From positions 310,001 to 374,000 of the forward strand of contig JACVTC010000034.1 of NCBI GenBank assembly GCA_016946835.1: 64,000 nucleotides of DNA. The letters run 5' to 3'. Of this stretch, positions 44,478 through 54,397 are shown one piece after another (positions within the stretch are counted from its first letter, which is position 1; every line of letters begins with the position of its first letter). Below the pieces are notes generated by a model that was not told where the DNA came from, searched no databases, and saw nothing but the letters and a program-made list of their open reading frames with translations. The position numbers and the translations under genes were made by a program. Origin of the DNA: Neocallimastix lanati (nom. inval.). Its lineage: Eukaryota > Neocallimastigomycota > Neocallimastigomycetes > Neocallimastigales > Neocallimastigaceae.

Positions 44478-45448
44478 TGTAAAATATTTAATAATTTGAA
44501 TACGTATTTAAATGTAATGTAATGTAAATTATTGTGGATAAAAATGTGTTCCATATTTTTAATATAAATTTAGATGTATTCCAAATTATTAATTTAAATA
44601 ATTTTCTCAAAAATTAATGACATAATTATTTGGAGAATTTACGTAACAATTACTCAGTTTGAATCACGAAACTTCATAAATTAAAAAATAATTAGTTATT
44701 AATTAGTTAAATTAAAATAATTAAAGAAATATTGCCTTTTCCGTTTGTTTACAAAAACTTGCCGTTTTGTTTACTTGTCTTTTAAATTATAGAAATTCTA
44801 AAAATAAAAATAGCAAGTTGTGGTTTAGTAAATTGGTTTTCACAACTTGGCAAAATTTAAATTAAATAAATGGATAGAATATATTTAATCATATAATTAA
44901 TGAATTAAACTCTAAATTTTCTTCATAGAAAATTTTAGAAAAATTAGGTAGTTTTAAATAGGATTTATATTAAAATAATTCATAACATTTCATGTAATTT
45001 ATTATATAATGTAATTGATAATATAAAATAATATTTTTATGTAATTTATTAAAATTTATTTTGATTTAAAACTTTATTTTGAAAAAGTATAGAAAGAGTT
45101 AATTTTTCAACTATTGAATGATAGTTGGAAAATCGTATAGTAATAGGTAAATCTAAAATCATTATTAGTTTCGTAACTATTATTAGAATAGTTATTTTCT
45201 TATAAAACAATTATATTATAGTTTGTAAAACCTTAACTGCTAGTGGGAACTCCGGAAAGGACCCTGCGTTACCCAGTTAAGTGGTTGTTGAAAATTAATT
45301 AATAAATAAAATAAAATAAATAAATAAAAGAAATTAAAAAAAAAAAAAAATAATTAATTAATTAATAGAGGTTTAGAATATAGTGTTATTTGTGTAGTAA
45401 AGTTAGTATATAGAATAGCCACAAACCTAAACTAAATAAGTATTTTAT
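44478..45448 (+). repeat. element I 5' LTR
   Basis: Starts TGTAAAATATTTAATAATTTG. Shares the CCGTTTGTTTACAAAAACTTGCCG box, the CAACTATTGAA(T/C)GATAGTTGG hairpin and the GC-rich stem block (45236-45283) with 40882-41752. Elsewhere it is diverged and has extra poly-A sequence. The 3' boundary (ATTTAACA) is approximate. Confidence 0.75.
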
Positions 45449-45534
45449 TTAACAATTTTCCAACTCTTTAGAATAGAAGTTTACCTTTGTGGCATTGTTA
45501 AGAAATAAGGAATAGTTAATATTTTTAGTTTTAG

Positions 45535-45573
<39 letters not shown>

Positions 45574-45672
45574 GTTTAAAATTAGTAATAGTAAATAAAG
45601 GTGGATTTAATAATTAGTTATAGTATAGTATATAGTTTATTGTTTAGTAATAATAATAGGTTTATAAATAGA

Positions 45673-46495
45673 ATGGAGTATTTGAGAATCAACAACCAAG
45701 ACCCAGGAGCTAGGAGAGACTTTGACGCAGTCTCTGAAGCCAGCTCTATGGAAGTAGAAAATGAGGCTGGTAATCATGTCAATACCAGGGCACGCCTCAT
45801 TCCAAAACCTAAGGTATTTTCAGGAAAAAGGAACGAACTGTCAGCGTTTTTAGGCCAAATTTCAAGATATTTCAAATATAACTTAGAAGGTGAAGCAATT
45901 GAAGATGACGAATTCAAGATAGATGTAGTAAGCAGCTACTTAGATGGAACCGCTGCAGAATGGTATGCTGACTTGTGCAAAGAAGAAAGCCCCTTGCTCC
46001 AAAGTTACGATCTCTTTATAAATGCATTAAAAGAAAGATATAAAACCTGTGCCAGTACCGATGTAGCGAACAGTAAGATTACGAAGATAAAAAGCCACCA
46101 TTATCGTTCTCTTGCCGAATACTGTGATCAGTTCGAAAAGGTAGCCAGAGACTCCTCCTTTAATGATGAAGCCAAGATTCACTTTTTTATTGATGGATTG
46201 CCAGCAAGAGCAAAAGAAAGAACAAGACTGATCTATCCCAGGATCAGGAAACTCAACGAACTAATTAATGTGGTATCTGCCAACGCTGAAGAAGACCGTC
46301 GTGTTTTTGGAAATGACCCCATGGATGTAGACCAGAGAAGAATTAGACCTTTTAGCAGAAGTTTAGGAACAAGCCGCTACAGGACTAATTACCAAGATAC
46401 CGAAAGAAATTATGGAATGCCGCCAGCAAATAAATTGTCAAGAATTAAGAAATGTTTTATATGCAACAGTACTAAATCATTTGAAGTCTAACTGT
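45673..46495 (+). CDS. element I Gag
   Basis: Starts MEYLRINNQDPGARRDF at 45673, chosen because the upstream in-frame extension to 45601 lacks ATG. A gypsy-type capsid region runs from residue about 45 (KVFSGKRNELSAFLGQISRY) through DGTAAEWYADL, SLAEYCDQFEKVARDSSF and FIDGLPARAKERTR. At the end the knuckle begins CFICNSTK, and a 1-nt indel near 46473 throws its second half (HLKSNCPK) into the next frame. Composition is notably less AT-rich than the flanks. Confidence 0.9.
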
Positions 46496-47493
46496 CCTAA
46501 ACAAAAGGAGAAAATTCGGAGAAGAGAAAAGGTATTACAGATAACTGTTAGTAAAAAGAGTTTATCTCACACCTACAATGTAGCTATCAAGTTCAGAGAT
46601 GGATTAATCCTAAAGGCAATTTTAGATACCGGATCTGACTTTAACTTAATTGATAGAAAAGTTGTCGACATGTATGGTATTCCAATGCAACGTCTTCGTT
46701 ATGAAAAGAATGTTTTAGGTATTAACGTAAATGGAATTATCCGCTATGACCCATTCCTTTAACTATGGTTATGGGTCAGCATTCTGAAACTATTAATTTT
46801 TACATTTATGATTTACCTGAAGGAATACCCATTATCCTTGGAAATCCATGGTTAAAGAAACACTGCCCAACAATTGAATTTGACCACGGAAATATTAGAT
46901 TCAGTTCCCAGTATTGTAAAAGAAACTGCTGTGCTACCGCCGAAGAAATTGCCAGAAGAGTTGAAGAAAAAAGAAGAAAAGAAGAAGAAGAACGCAAGAA
47001 TAAAATCCAATTAGCAAAAGAAATTATTAATTATAAGGTTGAAAATAATAAAGATAATTGTATTAGATTAGATAATGACGATTTTAAAAGTAGTTTAGAG
47101 ATTGAAAAAAATAAAGCATATATTCGTAAAGTATGTAGTAAAAAGGCTGTTATGAAAAATAAGAGTTTAAAAAGAAAAAATTTAAATAAAGATAAAATTG
47201 AAAATTATGTATTTTATTGTGTTTCAAAAACTGAAAGTAAAGATAAAGTTTTATGTGTTATTAGAGAAAAATGTGAAAATGTAAAAAGGAATACTAGTAT
47301 TGATCGAGAAAAACAAGATAGAAATAAAATTAATATAAAAGATGAAGTTAAAGAAGAGATTCCAGAACAATATAAGGAATATAAAAATGTATTCGATGAA
47401 AGAAAATGCGATAAATTACCTCCTCACTGGTTGTATGACTGTAAAATTAGATTAAAGGATGATGTTGACTTATTTTATGGTCCAAATTTTTAA
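46470..47493 (+). pseudogene. element I protease and RT start, truncated
   Basis: The frame 46412-46762 carries the end of the knuckle, then AILDTGSDFNLIDRKVVDMYGIP, the D-T-G protease site. A stop at 46760 is followed by a +1 frame with IILGNPWLKKHCPTIEFDHG, the protease C-terminus. A 130-residue Glu/Lys-rich region leads to YKNVFDERKCDKLPPHW, the conserved entry of gypsy RT. At DVDLFYGP the sequence switches, with a few bases of microhomology (TCCAA), into the middle of the 3' LTR. Confidence 0.87.
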
Positions 47494-48325
47494 TATAAAT
47501 TTAAATGTATTCCAAATTATTAATTTAAATAATTTTCTCAAAAATTTATGACTAAATTATTTGGAGAATTTACATCATTATTACTCACTTTGAATCATGA
47601 AACTTTATAAATTAAAATAATTGGTCATAAATTAGTTAAATTAAAATAATCAAAGAAAAATTGCCTTTTCCGTTTGTTTACAAAAACTTGCCGTTTTGTT
47701 TATTTATTTTAGAAATATTAGATAGTTTTAAATAGTTTTTATATTAAAATAATTCATAAAATTTCATGTAATTTATTATTAAATGTAATTACAAATATAT
47801 AATAATATTTTAGTTAGTTTATTACAATTTATTCATTTTAAATTTTAATTTTCAAAAAGTATAAAAAGAGTTAATTTTCAACTATTGAACGATAGTTGGA
47901 AAATAGTATAGCATAAAATAGTATAGCATAGAACAGTATAGGAAAAGAGTATAGCATAGAATAGTATAGGAAAATAGTATAGTATAGATTTTATATTTTA
48001 TTAATTAGTATTATAACTATTATTAGAATAGTTATTTTTTATAAAACAATTTTATTTTAAATTTTATTTTAAAAATCTTAACTGCTAGTAGGCTTTCCGG
48101 TAAAGGACCCTACGGTACCCAGTTAAGTGATTGTTGATTTATAGCATAGATAAATTTGATAAATAAGAAATATCAATAAAGGAATTTTTTATAAAACAAA
48201 AAAATTAAATTAGTTTTTAGTTTTAGTGTTTTAGTAAATAATTAATTATAGTGTTGATATAATAAAATAGTGTAAAATAAATAATAGTCTGTCCTCACCG
48301 ACCTAAGCTATTAGTTTATTTTACA
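47484..48325 (+). repeat. element I 3' LTR, 5'-truncated
   Basis: Lacks about 90 bp of the LTR start. It is nearly identical to I' (40882-41752) but with an expanded ATAGTATAGCATAGAATAG minisatellite (about 47899-47991). Ends GTTTATTTTACA before TSD TCTAT. Confidence 0.85.
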
Positions 48326-48337
48326 TCTATAATTATT

Positions 48338-49154
48338 TGCTAACAAATAATTATATTTTCTTAGTTAAGTTATTATAACTATAACTTTATTTAATTACAT
48401 ATAATATTTATTAAATTTATTTAATTTAATTTTAAATATTCATTAATTTAACAAAATTTATTTAATTAATTTTAAATAATATATTTACAATATGTTAAAT
48501 TCTCTACTGTAACTAATGTATTCTGTATTGCATTGCATTCTGTATTTTATAATGTATTCTGTATTTTATAATGTATTCTGCATTTTATTAACTATTTAAT
48601 TTTATATTTTTAATATAAGGATAAATTATATGATCGAAATATCTTTATTATTTTATTCTTTTATTTTCGATCATTAGATTAGATTGGAAAATCGGTTAAT
48701 TAAGATTTTTTCCAATTACTTTTTAGAAGTAATCGGTTTTACTTAATTAATGCGATGATCGATATGGATAGAATATCGATCGAAAACTTATCTAGGTTTT
48801 TCTATCTAATCTTTTCCTAGATAAGAGATTTGTTAAGATTAGAAAACCCTTTCTTATTTAACCTTATTTTCATAAAAAATTATATATAAGGCTCTTGAGT
48901 TCTCTTTAAGAAATCAAGAGTTATTATTATAAAAACATAGTTATAATAGTAACAATTTTATATTTTTAACTTTAATAAATTAATAAAATATTTTATTCAA
49001 AAAACATATTTTAAAATCAAATTTATACAAACAATTCTTCTCTTACTTCTCGTGTTATTATTATAATTAACTTTATAATAAACTCTAAAGGTAAAAAAAA
49101 ATTTATCTTATTTTATTTTCTCAACTTAATGAATTAGTCGTTAAGTTGTAGTCA
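48338..49154. repeat. repeat J copy 1 (solo-LTR-like)
   Basis: TG...CA ends (TGCTAACAAATAATT to TTGTAGTCA). Contains TTTTCCTAGATAAGAGATTTGTTAAGATTAGAAAACCC and an AGGCTCTTGAGTTC...AAATCAAGAG block; a diverged homologue is at about 58415-59170. It separates copia H gag from protease. No exact TSD was seen. Confidence 0.6.
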
Positions 49155-49160
49155 ATAATT

Positions 49161-50172
49161 CTATTTTGAGTTAGTTCTTAATAGAATTATTACATCATCT
49201 TTTTCAATCCATTCTAAATTACTTATATTTTTTTCAGTAAATAGACAAATATCTTCATAATCAATATCATCTTCGAATTCCATGTTTTCGATATATCTAT
49301 TGTGCTGATATTTTCTATTTAATTTTCTATCTTCTTCATCTAAAAATTTATAATATTTACTCTTTTTATTAAAAATATTATATTTACAGTCCTTTTTAAT
49401 ATGCTTAATTGAATTGCATATAAAACATCTTCTAACTTCTTCTTTATTATAAGGGTGTTTTCCTTTGTAATCACTTCTTTGTTTTTGATTATTGATTCCT
49501 TTATACTTGCGGGTAATTGAATCAATATCCATCGGGTCATCTGGTCTTGTATCCTGTTTTGATTCTATTCTTCTTATATAAGAGGTATCTTCCATATATA
49601 TTTCATATTTTGTAAATTCTCTAATTTTCTTGATATGAGAATTTACAGTCGTATCGTTATCGATTACAATCTTCATTTGTGTACAACTTGGCATGGCATT
49701 ATATATAAATTTCATCTTTTCTTCTTTACTCAAATTCAGATTATTTTCTTCCATGTTTGAGTAAATTTCTTCAATTTCATTCAAAATATTGAAAACTTCT
49801 TTTTTATTTCTTGCTTTTAGGAGTCTTAATTTTGACATCCACTTTTCCATGGATTCATTCAAATCTTCTTCATATTTTTCTTTCAATTTCCTTAAAATGT
49901 CGTAGGCGGTCTTTAAATTTCTAATACTATTGTGTGTTTCAATGTTTATAGTATTAAAAATAACCATTTGGACTTTTGAATCTTGCATTATTGTTTCTTT
50001 GATTCTTGCTTTATCATTTGGGTTTCTTCAATAGCTCAATTACATCATTTTCGATGAATTCCTTAAGGTTCATGCTGGTTAATGATACTTCTAATCTTGA
50101 TAACCAGACATTGTAATTCTTGTTAAGAATTACATTGTAGTTCATAACTTCGTTTTGGTTGTTTGTAAACAT
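49161..50172 (-). CDS. copia H Gag
   Basis: Starts MFTNNQNEVMNYNVILNKN at 50172, about 17 nt after the PBS. A single indel near 50020 shifts into the 275-codon frame 49988-49161 (VIFNTINIETHNSIRNLKTA, LKEKYEEDLNESMEKWMSKL). The UBN2-like Gag helices are followed by the knuckle CFICNSIKHIKKDC (CX2CX4HX4C) near 49400-49441. The C-terminus (SNLEWIEKDDVIILLRTNSK) was originally followed by protease, now 4.7 kb away behind insertions J and I. Confidence 0.88.
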
Positions 50173-50188
50173 TTTTTATTAAGCTAAG

Positions 50189-50202
50189 TGAGACTCTTAA
50201 TC
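50189..50202 (-). promoter_or_regulatory. primer-binding site of copia H
   Basis: TGAGACTCTTAATC on the plus strand abuts the 5' LTR at 50203. Identical to the PBS of B, C and D. Confidence 0.85.
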
Positions 50203-50459
50203 TAATAAAATTTGATTTTATTTAAAAGTTTATTTATTAATTAAATTTAATAAAAAGGTAATTACAATGTTTTAACATAAAATAAAGTCATGCTTTTTAT
50301 ATACATTTGAAATGTGGCGTAATTAAATAAAACATTTTTCTATTACTAATGTATTACTAATATTTTGATCATGTGAGTAATGATGAATTATTCTAAAATT
50401 CTATAATTATTAATAATAAAAACTAAAATTACTATTTAAATTATTTTCATATTTTAACA
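50203..50459 (-). repeat. 5' LTR of copia H (257 bp)
   Basis: About three differences from 38351-38606. Contains TGTGGC at 50313-50318. Confidence 0.93.
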
Positions 50460-51524
50460 AAAATAAATAATAAATAATTGTATAAAATTTTAATTTTTAG
50501 TAAATAATAAATAAAATTTTTTCTTAAAAACAATTTTATTGTTAAAAAAAAATTGAATTTTTAATACTAATATTAATTTGACTAAATCATTAAATATTAT
50601 TTGTGAATAATTAAAATTTTTCAATAATTATTTAAATTATTTATTCTCAAGAAAAAAAAAAAACATCTTTTTATAAATTAATATATTCATTAAAATAAGA
50701 AAATTTTTTATCTCAATAATGATTATAAAAGGAAAAGTGCATTAATATAAAAAAAAAAAAAAAATTAGGAAAAACTGATGAAACCAATATTTTAATATAA
50801 AAAAAAGAAACTATGGAATCCAAATTTAATTGATAATAGAAGAGATAGAAATAATATTATTGAATTATGGTTTAAATGTTTAATTTAAATAATATAAATA
50901 TTGATTTCTAATAAATGACAGAGTAATGATAAAAAAAAAAAAAAAAAGATTATCTGAATTAAACTGTACAAAATTATTATTTATAGTATAAATTATTCTT
51001 AATTAAAAATCTACAGACTCAAATTTTAATTTTTTTTTTAAAAATTTAATTAAAAAAAATATTAAAATATATTTTTATCATTAAATATTTCTAAATAATT
51101 ATTTTACTTTTACTTTTATTTTGTTTTTATCAATAACCTTTATATTATAAAACAAAGAATAATTTTTTTATATCATTTTTTTTTATTTTTAAGATATAAG
51201 CCTTTTTAATTTTTTTAATATTTTTTTATTTTCATTTTAAATACTTTTTATAGATTTAAAGAATTTCAAGAATATTTTATTATTTTAAATATATTTATAT
51301 ATTGAAAAAAAATAAAAAAAAAATCATATAACTTAAAAATATAATTTGGCATTATTTATTAAAATTATTTATTTATTAATTAATTTATTAAAATTTTAAA
51401 AAGCCACATTTTATGAAATGCAACAAATTCGTAAATGTAATTTTAATATAAAATATTTTTTGCCTTTTTTTCATTTTTTTTAAATATAATTAAAATAAAA
51501 TAATAATAAATAACAATAATAATA

Positions 51525-51557
<33 letters not shown>

Positions 51558-51776
51558 GATATAAAACGTAAATAAAAACTTTAATTATTAATAAATTATT
51601 TTATTAATAATTACATAAAAATAAATTAATAAATCATTTGCATCGTGACATAAATAAAACGTGATCGAAAATAACGTGATAAAATTAAAATTATGTAAAG
51701 ACATAAAATTATGAAAGAACATAAAAATTAATGTAAACATAAAATTTATGTAATAAATTTTATGTAATGCTAAAAT

Positions 51777-51811
<35 letters not shown>

Positions 51812-51968
51812 TTTATATCTTATATTTTTAATTTTTTATTTTATATATATATTTATTATATATATATATATTTTTTTTTTTTATTTTTTATTTTTATTTT
51901 ATGCTAAAATTGAAATAATTTATAAATTTCTTTTTATTATTTTTATATTTAATATTTTATTTTATTAT
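50460..51968. other. AT-rich spacer with simple repeats
   Basis: No gene. AATAAT runs near 51500-51550, a T-run at about 51780-51809, and an inverted K-LTR-like piece (AGCCACATTTTATGAAATG, 51402-51420). The block 51811-51905 recurs almost exactly at 53376-53470. Confidence 0.6.
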
Positions 51969-52276
51969 TGATAAAGTACGAAGTTCAGGTTCGGCTCTTT
52001 TAAGGTTTATTCTTTATTTGGGGGATATAATTTATGTTTTATAAAAATAATTTTTATTTAAATTTTATTTATTTAGAAGAATTACATTTACTTATCATTA
52101 TTAAAAATTATAAACTAACATTTATTCTTAACATTTAATATTTATTTTCATATTTTGATCTCAAGAATTACACTAATCTACTATTTCTTATTCTTGGACA
52201 AAGAAATAAAACTATTTCTAAATATTTTTCTCTTTTATAATTATTTACTATAATAAAGTTTTCCTATATTAAAGTA

Positions 52277-53811
52277 AGGGGAGGAGCATTTCGCAAAATT
52301 TCATTTCGGAAAGTTTCATTTCGGAAAATTTACATAAAAAGTTTCATTTCGCAAAATTTCATTTCGGAAAAGTTTCATTTCGCAAAATTTTTAATAAATA
52401 AATAAATTAATAATAAAATAAATAAATAATATATAAAATTTAAATAAAAAACTAAATAAATAAAAATAAATATATAAAACTATAATAAATAAATAAATTT
52501 TAAAATTAAATTTTTTTAAAAAAATATACATATATATATGGACATATATATATTAAATATACATTATATAATAATAAATATTCATTAGAATTAACGCTTT
52601 AAAAAAATAAAATATTTTATCATATGTTTTAAACGTTTTATAATTTTTTAAAATATATATAAGAATTTTATATATATAAAAAAAATAAGTATTAATAATT
52701 TAAAAGATGTAAAGGATAATAATTTAAAATATAATTATTAAATTTAAAAATAATTATTAAAAAAAATATTAGAAAATAATATTTAAATAATTAATTGATC
52801 ATTTTACACCTTTTAAGTCCTTGCGCAGTATTTTAAAAATCTTAAATTGCTAATAAATTTTTTTAATAAAAGAAATATTTATAAATAATTCAGTAAAAAA
52901 AAAAAAAAAAAAAAAAAAAGATGAGGACATCATAAAAAAGGGAGTTAAAAGTAGCACAAAATTAGGATGATTTTAGGTGGTATCTATTTTTTTATTTTTT
53001 ATTTTATATTTTATATTTTATATTTTATATTTTATATTTTATATTTTATATTTTATATTTTATATTTTATATTTTATATTTTATATTTTATATTTTATAT
53101 TTTATATTTTATATTTTATATTTTATATTTTATATTTTTTTTTATTTTATATTTTATATTTTATATTTTTTATTTTTTTTTATTTTATATTTTATATTTT
53201 TTTTTATTTTATATTTTATATTTTTATTTTATATTTTTTATATTTTTTTTATTTTTTTTTATTTTTTATTTTATATTTTTTATTTTTATTTTTTATTTTT
53301 TATATTTTTTTTTATTTTATATTTTATATTTTTATTTTATATTTTTTATATTTTTTTTATTTTTTTTTATTTTTTATTTTATATCTTATATTTTTAATTT
53401 TTTATTTTATATATATATTTATTATATATATATATATATTTTTTTTTTTTATTTTTTATTTTTATTTTATATTTTATATTTTATATTTTTTATTTTTTTT
53501 ATTTTTTATTTTATATATATATATATATTTTTTATTTTATATTTTATATTTTGTGTTTTATATTTTTTTTTTTTTTTTTATTTTTTATTTTATATTTTTT
53601 ATTTTATATTTTATAATTCTTTTTTTTTTATTTTTTTATTATTTATTTATTTATTTATTTTATTATTTATTTATCTATTTATTAAAATTTTGCGAAATGA
53701 AACTTTTCCGAAATGAAATTTTTGCGAAATGAACTTTTGCGAAATGACACAAAAAATTTTGCGAAATGAAACTTTTCCGAAATGAATTTTTGCGAAATGA
53801 CACACACTCAA
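52277..53811. mobile_element. terminal-inverted-repeat element with CATTTCG iterations
   Basis: 1535 bp flanked by a 7-bp TSD TAAAGTA (52270-52276, 53812-53818) inside the F LTR. The left end carries six CATTTCG(C/G) units (52287-52392), and the right end seven inverse (C/G)CGAAATG units (53692-53803), giving inverted ends of about 110 bp. The core is A/T only, with a (TATTTTA)n tract near 53000-53137 and no believable gene. It looks like a non-autonomous DNA transposon (MITE-like). I do not recognise the family. Confidence 0.8.
53000..53137. repeat. (TATTTTA)n satellite
   Basis: About 20 near-perfect 7-bp units in the core of the TIR element. The long Phe/Tyr/Ile open frames across it are only the translation of this repeat. 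Confidence 0.9.
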
Positions 53812-53987
53812 TAAAGTATAATTATTTACTTTCATTTATGTTTAAATTAAATAATAAAAATATATAAATTAATTTCTAATAAGAAATACAATAAAAACTA
53901 GATTATACATAAATTTATGATTTTACTACATTTCTTAATTAACATAAATTTATTATTAATTAGAGTTTTTATTTCTATTTCATATCA

Positions 53988-54397
53988 TTATATTTTTAAT
54001 TATTTTTAATAATTATTATTTTATATTAATATTTTATTTATAATAAATTTATATTTTTATTAATATTTTATGAATATTTTATATTTTATTTTATACTTTT
54101 ATATTAAATACTTTAAATACTTAATAGTTACTCTAAGAGAATTAATTAATTAAATAGTTTATTATGAATTTCAAATATAAAAACAAGAATAATTCTTTAT
54201 AATTATTCTTTGCAGCAAAGTTTTATGCCAAATTTATTTTATAATTATTTTATATTTTCAAGATAACTATTAAATACATGTATTAATTGATTTTATAATT
54301 ATTTTTAAATAATAAATAAATAAAAATTTATAATTAAATAAATACTTAATAGAACTTCTCCCAACAAGAGAACTTGAACCCAAAGGTTACTTTATCA
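53988..54397 (+). repeat. possible diverged F-like LTR
   Basis: Ends GAACCCAAAGGTTACTTTATCA, resembling the F terminus GAACCTGAACTTCGTACTTTATCA. The rest is too diverged to align by eye. Confidence 0.35.

Larger units (their letters stand above)
44478..48325 (+). mobile_element. Ty3/gypsy element I, internally deleted
   Basis: 5' LTR (44478 to about 45448), gag, protease, the very start of RT, then a direct jump into a 5'-truncated 3' LTR (about 47484-48325). It is flanked by a perfect TSD TCTAT (44473-44477, 48326-48330). RT catalytic core, RNase H and integrase are deleted, so it can move only in trans. The two LTRs belong to clearly different subfamilies. It sits next to repeat J inside copia H. 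Confidence 0.88.
38351..50459 (-). mobile_element. Ty1/copia retrotransposon H with nested insertions
   Basis: LTRs 38351-38606 and 50203-50459 are about 99% identical and 12.1 kb apart, on the minus strand. Copia H sequence proper: gag 50172-49161, protease 44477-43923, integrase 43922-42981, linker 41792-39990 (with a break), RT and RNase H 39990-38619. It is interrupted by solo LTR I' (40882-41752), element M (41793-42980), gypsy element I (44478-48325) and repeat J (about 48338-49154). Flanking pentamers GAAAT/AAAAT are a one-mismatch TSD. Removing M rejoins integrase and linker in frame. Confidence 0.9.
51969..53987 (-). repeat. solo LTR family F, copy 2, interrupted
   Basis: Minus-strand counterpart of 35702-36196, TGATATGAAATAG...CTTCGTACTTTATCA. 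After removing 52277-53811 and one TSD it is about 477 bp. Flanking TTAT on both sides may be a 4-bp TSD. It is a solo LTR, since neither PBS nor PPT follows. Confidence 0.88.

Noticed and set aside
52967-53732. Two long open frames rich in Phe, Tyr and Ile that look like membrane proteins
   Set aside because: They are translations of the (TATTTTA)n and T-rich tracts in two frames; there is no codon structure or gene context.
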